Below, in pieces: positions 27,757 to 36,625 of a DNA stretch of 64,000 nucleotides (positions are counted from its first letter, which is position 1; every line of letters starts with the position of its first letter). The stretch lies in NCBI RefSeq assembly GCF_000372745.1, contig NZ_KB889674.1:51579-115578 (forward strand). The letters are read 5' to 3'. The position numbers and the translations under genes are program-made. The notes beneath the pieces are model-generated. The model made no database searches and was not told the DNA's origin. It worked only from the letters and a program-made list of their open reading frames with translations. Source of the DNA: Embleya scabrispora DSM 41855 (GTDB lineage: Bacteria; Actinomycetota; Actinomycetes; Streptomycetales; Streptomycetaceae).

Positions 27757-28824
27757 GTGAACGGTCTCCGTGCGTTCATCGTCTGCCTTGTCGTCGCGTG
27801 TGCCGCAGTGGTGTCCCCGGTTGTGGTGGTCTCCCCCGCCGCGGCCGTGCCGCGGAGCTGGTCGGCGCTGCCGGTGCCGGCGGCGGCCCCACCGGTGATC
27901 GTGTCCGATCTCGCCGCCCGCGGGCCGGGCGAGGCGTGGGCGACGGGGTACGAGTACGCCGCCGATGAATGGCGGCCGATCTTGTACCGGTGGGACGGCA
28001 CGACGTGGAGCCGGGACACGACCATCCCCGGCGCCGGTGAGCCGGGCTGGCTCGGCAAGATGCAGTTCGTCGGCGAGGAAATGTGGATCCTCCACAGCCG
28101 CGCGGGGGTCGTGGAGATCCTGCGCCGATCGGCGGGCGGGTGGAGTGCCGTCCCGCTGCCGCAGGAACTGTGGACCTATCAGGACTTCGCCGCGGTACCG
28201 GGTGCCGCGTGGGTGATCGGCGAGGACGACACCGGACTGAAGGTGTTGCGCTACGACGGTTCCGGCTGGACCACCCAGTCCACCCCGGACGGTGTGCTGT
28301 ACCTGATGGGGATCACCGCGCGTACCGCCACCGACGCCTGGGCTTGGGCGGACACCGACACCGGGACCACCGTCCTGCGCTGGGACGGCACGGCGTGGCG
28401 GGACGCGAAGGTATCGCTGCCGCCGAACAGCAACGTGCACACGATCATGCTCGAACCGTCCGGCCGGGTCACGATCGGCGGCAGCCGGTATACCGACGGC
28501 GTGGCCCGCACGTACCTGATGACCGGGAACGGGCACGCCTGGCACACCACTTACCCACCGTTGGGCGACACCGACACCGAGGCCATGGTGCGCGGTCCGG
28601 ACGGCGCGCTGTGGCTGCCGGTGCGCAGCGACCGCGCGTTCCAGTCCCGGTACGCACGGGTGGACGGCCTGCGCACCACCTTCTCCTACGGCCCGGAGCG
28701 CACCAACGCGATCGACGTCAAACCGCGTGCGCTCGCGAGAGCGGGGTCCTCACTGCTGTCCTTCGGGACCGTCGAGATCTACGGCTCGAAACCGAACCTG
28801 ATGAGCGAGCGGCTGGGAGGCTGA
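27757..28824 (+). CDS. Secreted WDG-repeat (beta-propeller-like) protein
   Basis: A 355-residue protein with a GTG start after GGGGAGG. The signal peptide is LRAFIVCLVVACAAVVSPVV and is cleaved near PAAAVPRSW. The mature part consists of degenerate repeats of roughly 45-55 residues with a xLxRWDGxxWxxxxxP core: LYRWDGTTWSRD, LRRSAGGWSAVPLP, LRYDGSGWTTQS, LRWDGTAWRDA. The DxWAxG strand (EAWATGYE, DAWAWADT) alternates with it. This pattern suggests a beta-propeller. No catalytic motif is visible; extracellular binding is the likely role. It overlaps no gene and lies 2 bp before its paralogue, with which it forms an operon. Confidence 0.75.
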   Translation: MNGLRAFIVCLVVACAAVVSPVVVVSPAAAVPRSWSALPVPAAAPPVIVSDLAARGPGEAWATGYEYAADEWRPILYRWDGTTWSRDTTIPGAGEPGWLGKMQFVGEEMWILHSRAGVVEILRRSAGGWSAVPLPQELWTYQDFAAVPGAAWVIGEDDTGLKVLRYDGSGWTTQSTPDGVLYLMGITARTATDAWAWADTDTGTTVLRWDGTAWRDAKVSLPPNSNVHTIMLEPSGRVTIGGSRYTDGVARTYLMTGNGHAWHTTYPPLGDTDTEAMVRGPDGALWLPVRSDRAFQSRYARVDGLRTTFSYGPERTNAIDVKPRALARAGSSLLSFGTVEIYGSKPNLMSERLGG

Positions 28825-28826
28825 CC

Positions 28827-29936
28827 ATGGCACGCAGACTTCTCGTCGCGGCCCTCGCCGTCGCCGTGACCATCGCGACGACCATGGGCTCGGCCGGGGC
28901 GGAACCCCCGTCCTGGCAACCCGTTCCGGTCCCGGCACAGGTACGTCCACAGGCCGGGCTGAACGAGGCCGTGGCGTTGGGGCCGGACCGGGCGTGGGCG
29001 GTGGGTGCCGACGCCGTCGGTCGCGAGGCGCCGGGCTTCCCGCTGATACTGCGCTGGGACGGAAGCGCGTGGCAGCGGCAGAGCCTGCCCGGGATCGGTT
29101 GGCAGGGAGAGTTGCTGTCCATCGCCGCGACCTCACCGACCGCGGTCTGGGCGGTCGGCCGCGACTCGGCGGGCGGCGCCCACCTGCTCCGCTTCGACGG
29201 CATCGCCTGGTACGAGAGCCGGCCGCCGCGCGGTGTCGCGCTGACCAAGGTCGTCGCCGGCGGCGGTGAGACCTGGCTGATCGGTTCGCGAAACGGCGCG
29301 CAGGTATTGCTGCGCCGGCACGGGAACGGCTGGCGGGACGTGCCGGTGCCGCCGGGATTCGTGTACGGCCTGCACATCCTGGCGGCCGACGACGTCTGGG
29401 CCGCGGGCGCCACCGACTCGGGTGCGACCGTGTCGCACTGGAACGGGCAGACGTGGCGGCAGACGATCGTGGACGGGTTCCCTCGGTCGGCCGTGGGCAG
29501 TGTGCTGGCGGTCTCGCCGACGGAGGTGTGGGCCGGTGGCACGGCCGGGTTCGTCGGCGGGCCGCCGGGCCGGCCGATTCCGCCACTGCTGGTCCGCTGG
29601 GACGGGCAGGCGTGGAGCAGGGTGGCCGTGCCCACCGACTTCGGCTCGATCAGCTCACTGGCACCCACCACTTCCGGCGCGCCGATCTGGGTCTCGGTGG
29701 CCCGCTCGCAGAAGTGGGGCCCGCCGGGCAGCTATCCGCCGCTTGTCCCCGGGCCGGATTTCCTTGCCTGGAACGGACAGTCGTTCACCGAGTACAGCGA
29801 ACCGGCGGTGGCCGGGGAGGGCGATTCCCGGGTGTTCCTGCTGGCACCGGTACCGGGCACGGCGACGGTCTGGTCGGTCGGCCGCGCCGACGGCCCCGAG
29901 GGCACCTTCGCCGCACGCGTCCTGCGCTTCGGCTGA
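28827..29936 (+). CDS. Secreted WDG-repeat (beta-propeller-like) protein, paralogue
   Basis: A 369-residue paralogue of the preceding gene. The signal peptide is RRLLVAALAVAVTIATTMG and is cleaved near SAGAEPPSW. At least six repeats are visible: ILRWDGSAWQRQSLP, LLRFDGIAWYESRPP, LLRRHGNGWRDVPVP, VSHWNGQTWRQTIV, LVRWDGQAWSRVAVP, FLAWNGQSFTEYSEP. Each is preceded by a VWAVG/DVWAAG strand. The repeat number is compatible with a six- or seven-bladed propeller. ATG 28827 has GGGAGG upstream within the end of the previous gene, so the pair is translationally linked. Function unknown; tandem duplication is evident. Confidence 0.75.
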   Translation: MARRLLVAALAVAVTIATTMGSAGAEPPSWQPVPVPAQVRPQAGLNEAVALGPDRAWAVGADAVGREAPGFPLILRWDGSAWQRQSLPGIGWQGELLSIAATSPTAVWAVGRDSAGGAHLLRFDGIAWYESRPPRGVALTKVVAGGGETWLIGSRNGAQVLLRRHGNGWRDVPVPPGFVYGLHILAADDVWAAGATDSGATVSHWNGQTWRQTIVDGFPRSAVGSVLAVSPTEVWAGGTAGFVGGPPGRPIPPLLVRWDGQAWSRVAVPTDFGSISSLAPTTSGAPIWVSVARSQKWGPPGSYPPLVPGPDFLAWNGQSFTEYSEPAVAGEGDSRVFLLAPVPGTATVWSVGRADGPEGTFAARVLRFG

Positions 29937-30340
29937 GATGACGAACGGGGCTCCGCCCGAAGTGGACGGCCGAGTTCGTGAGATCGGCCGCCGCCGAGTC
30001 GCGTGCGGTTGGTCATCCCACCCGCCGAGGCGTTCGGCGCCACGCGGCCGAACGAGACCCTCGTGTATGTCGTCGACCTGCCGGCCGCGAGCCGATCAGG
30101 GCGGCTGCCGCGTCTTCGGCCGGTCACCGAGGTCTTGTTGGGGTCGGGCCCCGGCGAAAAGTGGCCACGCACGCGATGCACTACCTCCATGTGGGCGATC
30201 GTTGTCCCTCGCGCGCGGGGAACACGCCATTTGTCCCGCGGTGCACGCGGAGTTCCCGGCGTTCGGGTCGTGCTTCGGCATGTGCCGGCGAGGGATGGGT
30301 AGGGACCCGGGCATTGTCGGGACCGAGCCGAGGAGATTGC
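29937..30340. other. Intergenic, no gene recognised
   Basis: Roughly 400 bp before the kinase gene. No frame has recognisable motifs, and no hairpin was found after the WDG-repeat pair. The kinase promoter is expected here. Confidence 0.5.
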
Positions 30341-31690
30341 ATGACGGCATTGCCGCGCCGAATACGGCGTCCCCTTCCGCGTAGCGGCGGCATCCTCGAC
30401 GGTCGCTACCGCCTGGGGCAACTGCTGGGCGCGGGCGGTACCGCCGATGTCTTCCGGGCCGTCGATCTGCGACTGCGGCGGGAGGTCGCGGTCAAGATCT
30501 TCCAACCCGGTACGTGCGCGGTGACGGCGGAACGGTTCTGCCAGGAGGCGGTGCTGCTGGGTCGGTTGACGCATCCTGCCCTCGTCACGGTGCACGATGT
30601 CGGTTGGCACGAGAGTTGCACATATGTGGTGATGCGCCTGATCAGGGGCGTCACCCTGCGGGAGCACATACTGGACGGCCCGCTGACGAGCGACCGGGTG
30701 GCAAGGCTCGGCGTGCGACTGGCCTCGGCGTTGGAACACGTACACGCGGCCGGCATCGTGCATCGGGACGTGAAGCCGTCCAACGTCCTGATCGGTCCCG
30801 GCGACGCCGCGTACCTGGCGGACTTCGGGGTCTCGCGTCTCGTCGACGAACCCACCCGCTCCACACCCGGCACGATCGTCGGCACCATCCCCTACCTCGC
30901 GCCCGAACAGATCCTCGGCCAGGGCTCCGGGCCCGCGTGCGACGTGCACGCCCTCGGCCTGGTTCTGCTTGAGGCACTGAAGGGCGAACGCGAATATCCG
31001 GGAGCCTCCCTCGATGCCGCCCTGACGCGCTCACTGCGCTCGCCGCACATCCCGTCCTACGTGCCCGGCGAACTCGCCTCCGTGATCGAGGCGATGACCC
31101 GAACCGACCCCGCCGCCAGGCCCGGCGCCGCCGACTGCGTCCGCCTGCTCGAAGCCGCCGCGTCGTCCACGCCCACGTCCGGCGCGCCGCGCGTACCCGA
31201 AGCCACGACCCGCCACGCGTCCGTCGGCGAGGTCTCCGCGTCCGCCTCGGCCTCGACCTTGGCCGCATCCGGTACGAAGGTGGTGCGGCGGAGACGACAT
31301 CGCCTGCTGACCACAGGGGTGGTCGCCGGCATCATCCTGGGCGCGACCGGGGCGACCATGGCGGTTCTCGACAACCACGCCGCCCCGGACGCGGACAACA
31401 GCCGTCCGGCACCGACCACCGAGCCCCTCCCACCTTCCACACAGTCCCTGCCCCCGCCCGCGGCGACCCCGACGACGGCTTCCACCCCCACGCCCTCGGC
31501 GCTACCCACGCGCGCGATCGCTCCCCCTCCGCCCCGGGGCACGACCCCCTTCGTCGACAACCAGGTCTCCTCCCCCACCGGCGACGAGTCCCCGACCCGA
31601 GGCTCGAACAGCAAGGAGCCGAAGATCGACCCCAAGACCAAGGAGAAGAAGAACAAATCCGGTGAACCTCCCGACAAGGCGGAGAAGTAG
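30341..31690 (+). CDS. Membrane Ser/Thr protein kinase (Hanks type)
   Basis: A 449-residue kinase. ATG 30341 has AGGAG 6 nt upstream. The kinase domain occupies residues 20-275: glycine loop LGAGGTADVF, Lys52 in EVAVKIF, HRD at 141-143 (IVHRDVKPSNVLI), DFG at 161-163 and TIPYLAPEQ. A juxtamembrane linker and one TM (LLTTGVVAGIILGATGATM) follow. The extracellular tail is Pro/Thr/Ser-rich and ends in a Lys-rich tract (DPKTKEKKNKSGEPPDKAEK). There are no PASTA or other sensor domains. All catalytic residues are present, so it should be active. Its partner is unknown; the adjacent secreted WDG proteins are on the same strand but 400 bp away. Confidence 0.92.
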   Translation: MTALPRRIRRPLPRSGGILDGRYRLGQLLGAGGTADVFRAVDLRLRREVAVKIFQPGTCAVTAERFCQEAVLLGRLTHPALVTVHDVGWHESCTYVVMRLIRGVTLREHILDGPLTSDRVARLGVRLASALEHVHAAGIVHRDVKPSNVLIGPGDAAYLADFGVSRLVDEPTRSTPGTIVGTIPYLAPEQILGQGSGPACDVHALGLVLLEALKGEREYPGASLDAALTRSLRSPHIPSYVPGELASVIEAMTRTDPAARPGAADCVRLLEAAASSTPTSGAPRVPEATTRHASVGEVSASASASTLAASGTKVVRRRRHRLLTTGVVAGIILGATGATMAVLDNHAAPDADNSRPAPTTEPLPPSTQSLPPPAATPTTASTPTPSALPTRAIAPPPPRGTTPFVDNQVSSPTGDESPTRGSNSKEPKIDPKTKEKKNKSGEPPDKAEK

Positions 31691-31786
31691 ACCCGGACCG
31701 GACCCGACCCGCCCCGGACACTGGACCCGACCCGCCTCGAACGACGGCCGGAATGCCGTCGGCTGGACGGCTTTTGCCGCCTCGGG

Positions 31787-33040
31787 TCAGCCGCCCCGAG
31801 CCGGCGGCGGCTCCGTGGCGCCCTTGCCCATCGACGACTTCGTATGTGCATAGCGGCCGTAGAGGTGGCCGATCTTCAGGCCCAGGTGCAGGGCGAGACG
31901 GTCGCTGCCGCGGGCGAGGTTCACCTCGCCGATCTCCTCGATCCTGGCCAGCCGGTGGTAGAGCGTGGTGCGGTGTACGAGCAGTTGCTCGGACGACGCC
32001 TTGACGTCCCCGGCAAGGTCCAAAAACGTCTCCAGTGTGTCCAGGAGTTGGCCGCCGGCGTCGTGCTTCGCGAGCTTGTCCAGGGCCGGATGCAGCAGGT
32101 CCAGGGCCGCCTGTTCGACGTTGAGCTCCGCCAGCAGGCGGTAGATGCCCAGTCGGGACCACTCCACGATCGGATCGAGGCCGAGCACCCGGCTCACGCG
32201 TACCGCCTGTAGCGCCTGCCGGTACGAGGACTGGGCGTCGACCAGGGCCGCCACCGGATCGCCGATGCCCACCCGCGCGCTGCGGACGGTGTCGCGGCCG
32301 AGGCCGTCGAGATAGTCCGCCTGCACCTGGGCGGCCAGGTCCGTCGCCCGCAGGTCCCGGTCGACGGCGACGACCAGGAGTGCGTGGTGGGGCCTGGTCA
32401 GGTGCAGGCTGCGCCGGGTGGGGAGCAGCCGCCGGGCATGGGTCAGCGCCAGGTCCGCGGTCGCGGTCCGGTCCGCCTCGCCGGCCGGTTCCGAGGTGTC
32501 CAGAACGAGTACTTGGACCGGGCGGTCGATCTCCAGCAGCGCGTCCTCGGCGAGGCCGCTGACTGCCTGGGTGCGGATGGCGGCGTCGTCGTTGAGCAGG
32601 TCGCGCAGAAGTTCGCGCCCACGGGCACTCTGCAGGTCGGACACGAGACCGGCGCGGTAGATGACGTCGGCGGCCTCCGAGGCCGACTGTTCGGCGAAGT
32701 CCAGCTGCTCGTGTGTCAGCGATCCGTCGGGGTCGATGATCCACAGGTAGCCCAGGTGGAGGGTGCGGAAGCGGATGGGCACGCACACCCGGCTGAGCAT
32801 CTGCAGGTCCGAGTTGGCCGGCAGCCGCACCCAGCCGGTGGCGTGTTGGATGCCGTGCCGGTGCCCCCACCCGATGGCCTCGTCGTTCGCCCGGCGGCGC
32901 AGGATGGACGCCAGCCGTTGTTCGTCGACGGCGCCGTAGTGAGGGCTGTGCGACTGCAGCCGCATCCTCGTGTCGTCGATGGCCACCGACCGTCCCAGCC
33001 GCTCGCCGACCCGATCGGTGAGCCGTTGCAGCTCACTCAT
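31787..33040 (-). CDS. PucR-family transcriptional regulator
   Basis: A 417-residue regulator of the PucR/CdaR type. An N-terminal GAF-like sensor (residues 10-130) is followed by a GGDEF-like middle domain (RSARVGIGDPVAALVDAQSS, then YRQALQAVRVSR). The C-terminal PucR HTH is LETFLDLAGDVKASSEQLLV, then HRTTLYHRLARIEEI. Such regulators commonly control amino-acid, purine or amine catabolism. It is the last gene on the minus strand of the long import/catabolism locus, separated from the FAD dehydrogenase by 217 bp. It probably has its own promoter and senses the pathway substrate (inference). Confidence 0.92.
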   Translation of the reverse strand: MSELQRLTDRVGERLGRSVAIDDTRMRLQSHSPHYGAVDEQRLASILRRRANDEAIGWGHRHGIQHATGWVRLPANSDLQMLSRVCVPIRFRTLHLGYLWIIDPDGSLTHEQLDFAEQSASEAADVIYRAGLVSDLQSARGRELLRDLLNDDAAIRTQAVSGLAEDALLEIDRPVQVLVLDTSEPAGEADRTATADLALTHARRLLPTRRSLHLTRPHHALLVVAVDRDLRATDLAAQVQADYLDGLGRDTVRSARVGIGDPVAALVDAQSSYRQALQAVRVSRVLGLDPIVEWSRLGIYRLLAELNVEQAALDLLHPALDKLAKHDAGGQLLDTLETFLDLAGDVKASSEQLLVHRTTLYHRLARIEEIGEVNLARGSDRLALHLGLKIGHLYGRYAHTKSSMGKGATEPPPARGG

Positions 33041-33257
33041 GCGATCAGTGTGTATCGGACGTCAACCCCTGTCGGTCGTGAGGTGGCCGGGATCGCGGCA
33101 CCCTGCGCGGGTGCCGCTGCCGGCACGTGGTCATCCGGCCGGCGATACCACCGGCTCGGCCGCGCCGCCGACATCGCGGACATCGCCGAGTGCGGAAGCG
33201 CGGGAGCGTTCGAAGAACGCCCGTACACGCGCGGCCGGTCGAGCATCGGGGCGCCCC

Positions 33258-34484
33258 TCAGCGCCGGGCCGGCATCGCGGCCAGGACGGACCGCTCGGTG
33301 GGGAACGTGCCGGGCGCGAAGCGGTCGAGCCGGTAGTCCGCCGGGTCGATCCAGGTGCTGCCGCCGTCGAGGATCAAATCCGCCATCATCCGGCCCAGGC
33401 CCGGCCCGTGGGTCACCCCGGCCTCGTTGTCCCCCGTGACGACGTGTACTCCGCGCACGCCGGGGACGGGTCCGGCGAGGAAGCGTCGGTCCGGCGTCAT
33501 GCACGGCACCCCCTGGAGCCACCAGCCGACCGAGGTGTCGTGTGCGGGCACCAGCTTGCGGAGCCTGGGAGACAGCAGTTCCGCCAGCCGTTCGACCAGC
33601 TGCCCGGCGTGCGGCCGGCCGCCTTCGCCGAGGGCGCCGTCCAGTTCGAAGAGCGGCGCGTAGCCGTCGCCGTTGCCGTAGGTGAGGCCGCCGCGGTGCT
33701 CGCGCAGCCACAGGCCGTACAGGTCCGGAACCATCACCGTCGGCATGTCGGCGCCGACGCCGGACGGGGGCGAGATCACCCTGGTGGCCACCACGCGCAT
33801 CAGCGGTGCCCGATAGCCCAGCGCGGGGACCAGCGCATTGGTCCAGGCGCCGCATGCGAGGACCACCGACTTCGCCGTGATGTCCCCCGCCGCGGTACGC
33901 ACGCCCGTCACGGCCCGGTCCGAGGTCAGCAGCCCGGTCACGCGCGTGTGGGTGCGCAGCACGCCGCCTCCGGCCACCAGTCGGTCGGCGAGTGCCCGGG
34001 TGGCGCGGCCCGCGCTGATCTGGATGCCGCCGGGATGCAGGGCCGCGCCGACCACGGACTCCGCGGACAGCACGCCCCCGGTGGCCTCTGCCGTCTCGCG
34101 CGGGGACAGACCTCGGGTGCCCGGGGGCGCCGAGGCGTGCCCCACGACGGGCTCGACCCAGCGCCGCCAACCGTCCTCGGTGGTCGCGGCGTAGAGGTTG
34201 CCGTTCACCCGGTGGTCGATCGACGCGCCGTGTTCGGCGAGGTCGCGGTAGTAGTCGATGCCGTACTGCTCCAGGGTGAGCTCGCCGTCGGTGAAGAAGT
34301 CCGCGTAGCCGGCCGCCCACAGGCCCACGAAGCCCGCGCCCGCGCCGGAGGTGCCCGCGGCCGGTGTGTCCGCGTCGACCACGACTACCCGGCCGGCGTT
34401 GCGGTCGAGCAGATGGCAGGCCACCGAGAGTCCGAGGACCCCCGCCCCGACCACGACGATGTCCGTTTGTGCCCTGTCCGCCAT
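33258..34484 (-). CDS. FAD-dependent amine dehydrogenase/oxidase (DadA/SoxB-like)
   Basis: A 408-residue DAO-family flavoenzyme. The N-terminal dinucleotide fold is IVVVGAGVLGLSVACHLLDR with the acidic strand end VVVVDAD. SGAGAGFVGLW is the FAD-contacting loop. A second flavin region (VVLACGAWTNALVPALG) and the C-terminal THGPGLGRMMADLI follow. The sarcosine/dimethylglycine oxidase and D-amino-acid dehydrogenase families share this order. Such enzymes oxidise N-methyl or alpha-amino groups. Next to a Rieske oxygenase it would suit the second demethylation step of a betaine (inference). The start at ATG 34484 follows AAAGGA; it is 51 bp after the Rieske stop. Confidence 0.88.
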   Translation of the reverse strand: MADRAQTDIVVVGAGVLGLSVACHLLDRNAGRVVVVDADTPAAGTSGAGAGFVGLWAAGYADFFTDGELTLEQYGIDYYRDLAEHGASIDHRVNGNLYAATTEDGWRRWVEPVVGHASAPPGTRGLSPRETAEATGGVLSAESVVGAALHPGGIQISAGRATRALADRLVAGGGVLRTHTRVTGLLTSDRAVTGVRTAAGDITAKSVVLACGAWTNALVPALGYRAPLMRVVATRVISPPSGVGADMPTVMVPDLYGLWLREHRGGLTYGNGDGYAPLFELDGALGEGGRPHAGQLVERLAELLSPRLRKLVPAHDTSVGWWLQGVPCMTPDRRFLAGPVPGVRGVHVVTGDNEAGVTHGPGLGRMMADLILDGGSTWIDPADYRLDRFAPGTFPTERSVLAAMPARR

Positions 34485-34535
34485 GGCGATTCCTTTCCGG
34501 AGGAGGGAAGTTCACGAATCAAGGCCGGGCACCGA

Positions 34536-35699
34536 TCACAGCCCGGCCCCGGCGAGCATTTCGGCGTACGCCCGATGGAACGCGGCCACGGACGACTCGT
34601 CATCGGACAGCGGTCCCGGCTCGAACGACCGTGATCGCACGCCGAGTTGGGTGCGTTCGCACAGCGCCCAGTCCTGGCGGTTCGTCCGGTCCCAGACTTT
34701 GATCAGATTGTCGAGGTCGTAGTCCACGTCCGCTTCGGCGTCGCCGCGCACCAGCCACTGCATGGTGACCTCGGTCCGGTCCACCGAGATCGGGCGGTCG
34801 CGCAGCACCACGGCGTAGTCGGGCGAGCACACGACGGCGAACGTGGGCTTGAGGTGCAGGGCCACCGTGTACGGCTCGCGTCCGTGGGCGAACTCGCCCA
34901 TCGGCTTGGCCGAGGCGGGTCGGCCGTCCACGGTCAGCGAAGCGGCCCCGGCCTTGAGGGTGAACCTGGCGTACTGCACGCGGTTGTCCGCGCTGCGGTG
35001 GAGGTCGCCCGGATCGGCCTGCGCGGACCCCGCGCCCGTCACGTCGAACGCCTTGAGCAGTTCGGGGTGGTTGGCGGTGCAGTGGTAGCACTCCTGGGCG
35101 TTCTCCCAGACCAGTTTCCAGTTCGCCGCGACGTCGTAGGTCACGCTGTGCGCGACGGTGGCACCGGCCAGGTCGAAGGGGGCGATGAGCGGCTCGCCGA
35201 CTCCCAGCAGGTCTTGCGGTGACGGGCCGGGGTCGGCGGCCAGGCTGACGAAGACCAGTCCCTGCCAGGTCGCCACATGGACCCGGGGCAGCGGGTGCCG
35301 CGCGGAATCGAAGTCCGCCGGCATCTTGGGCGCGCCCTGGAGGGAGCCGTCCATCCGGTACGTCCACTGGTGGTACGGGCACACCAGGCGGCGCGCGGAG
35401 CCGCAACCGGGGTCCACCAGGCGGGCCCCGCGGTGGCGGCACACGTTGTGGAACGCGGCGAGATCGCCCTCCGCGGTCCTGGCCACCACGATGCTCTCCC
35501 GGCCACTCTCGACGGTGAGATACCGGCCCGGCGCGGACAACTGTGACACGTGTCCGGCCGGCAGCCAGGTCCTGTCGAAGATCGCGTCGACCTCGCGCTC
35601 GAACAACTCCTCGCAGAGGTAGAGATCGCGCGGGATGCCGAGACCGCGTTCGATCTGCGTCCGCATGATCGCACTCGCACCGTGTTGATCGACGGTCAT
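34536..35699 (-). CDS. Rieske 2Fe-2S oxygenase alpha subunit (betaine/choline type)
   Basis: A 387-residue ring-hydroxylating-oxygenase alpha subunit. The Rieske centre is C87-R-H89 and C107-x2-H110 (VCRHRG, VCPYHQW). The mononuclear iron site is in ENAQECYHCTANHPELL, with its two His and a downstream Asp. NWKLVWENAQECYHC is the hallmark of the group containing choline monooxygenase, glycine-betaine GbcA and stachydrine Stc2 enzymes. Those remove or oxidise methyl groups on quaternary ammonium compounds. No reductase gene is adjacent, so electrons must come from elsewhere. Its ATG overlaps the preceding TGA by 4 nt. Confidence 0.9.
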   Translation of the reverse strand: MTVDQHGASAIMRTQIERGLGIPRDLYLCEELFEREVDAIFDRTWLPAGHVSQLSAPGRYLTVESGRESIVVARTAEGDLAAFHNVCRHRGARLVDPGCGSARRLVCPYHQWTYRMDGSLQGAPKMPADFDSARHPLPRVHVATWQGLVFVSLAADPGPSPQDLLGVGEPLIAPFDLAGATVAHSVTYDVAANWKLVWENAQECYHCTANHPELLKAFDVTGAGSAQADPGDLHRSADNRVQYARFTLKAGAASLTVDGRPASAKPMGEFAHGREPYTVALHLKPTFAVVCSPDYAVVLRDRPISVDRTEVTMQWLVRGDAEADVDYDLDNLIKVWDRTNRQDWALCERTQLGVRSRSFEPGPLSDDESSVAAFHRAYAEMLAGAGL

Positions 35700-36625
35700 A
35701 TCGCCCGATCCTCCTTGTCGATGTCGGCGGACGTGGTCCGGCCGTCCAGAAACGAGCCCACGACCGCGAGGCAGGTCCCCGCGTTGGATTCGTCGAACAT
35801 GATGTGGCCGTTGCGGTTGAAGGTGATCCATTCGCTGTCGCGGATCCCGTCGACGAGCGTCCGGTTCGCGGCGGGGCCCGACATGTCGCGGCCGCCGTTG
35901 AGGATCAGGGTGGGTGCGGTGATCTCCCCGAGCCGCGGCCCGGCGTCCCAACCGCGCAGCGCGCCCGTGGCGAACCACAGGCGGTCTCCCCACAGCCCCA
36001 CGCCCGCCGGCCCCGGCGCGAGGGCCTCCGTCATGCCCTCCAGGGCCGCCGCCGCGTCGTCGTTGGTGGAGTACGCGGCGAGCCATCGCCCCACGGCCGA
36101 GCGGAACAGGGGATCGCCGTGGTCGGCCAGGACGTCGGCGGTCAGCGCGGCGACCGCCTCGTGCGTCGGCAGCAGGTCGAGGATTTGCCGCAGGAAGTCG
36201 GCGGTGATCGCGGCGGCGCTGGAGGCGGTGTTGGACAACACCAGACGACGCACGCGGGCAGGGTGGTCCAGGGCGTATTGCAGGGCGAGCATGCCGCCCC
36301 AGGAATGCCCCAACACGTCCACGCGCTCCGCGCCGAAATGCGAACGAACGGCGTCGACGTCGGCCGCCGCCTGTTCGACGCCCCAGGTGTAGGAGTCGGG
36401 TGGCACCTCGGAGCCTCCGGTGCCGAGTTGGTCGAAGGTGACCACCGTGCGGGTGGGGCCGGCCAGCCGGTGCAGTGGCTCCAGGTAGCCCGCGCCGTCG
36501 CCCCCGGGGCCGCCGTGCAGGACGAGCAGCAGGCTCCGGCCCGCGCCGCCGACCGTGCAGTGGAGCTTGAAGCCCTGTGCGGTCGTGATCTTTTCGGTCC
36601 TCATCGCCTGCCCCCCGGTACTCAT
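35696..36625 (-). CDS. Alpha/beta hydrolase, proline iminopeptidase-like
   Basis: A 309-residue alpha/beta hydrolase. It carries the oxyanion loop LHGGPGGDGAGYL, the nucleophile elbow GHSWGGM, the late Asp in ILNGGRDMSG and the catalytic His in FNRNGHIMF. The HGGPGG plus GHSWGG combination is typical of family S33 prolyl aminopeptidases and related amidases. GTGGS and QLGTG after the first motif agree. ATG 36625 has GGGGAGG and overlaps the previous stop (ATGA); MRTEK at 36604 is an alternative. In this locus it probably cleaves the imported compound, either an N-terminal proline or an amide. Confidence 0.88.
   Translation of the reverse strand: MSTGGQAMRTEKITTAQGFKLHCTVGGAGRSLLLVLHGGPGGDGAGYLEPLHRLAGPTRTVVTFDQLGTGGSEVPPDSYTWGVEQAAADVDAVRSHFGAERVDVLGHSWGGMLALQYALDHPARVRRLVLSNTASSAAAITADFLRQILDLLPTHEAVAALTADVLADHGDPLFRSAVGRWLAAYSTNDDAAAALEGMTEALAPGPAGVGLWGDRLWFATGALRGWDAGPRLGEITAPTLILNGGRDMSGPAANRTLVDGIRDSEWITFNRNGHIMFDESNAGTCLAVVGSFLDGRTTSADIDKEDRAI

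Noticed and set aside
26415..27968. 517-codon plus-strand frame across the nicotinamidase gene
   Set aside because: Crosses a well-supported gene on the other strand and has no recognisable domain.
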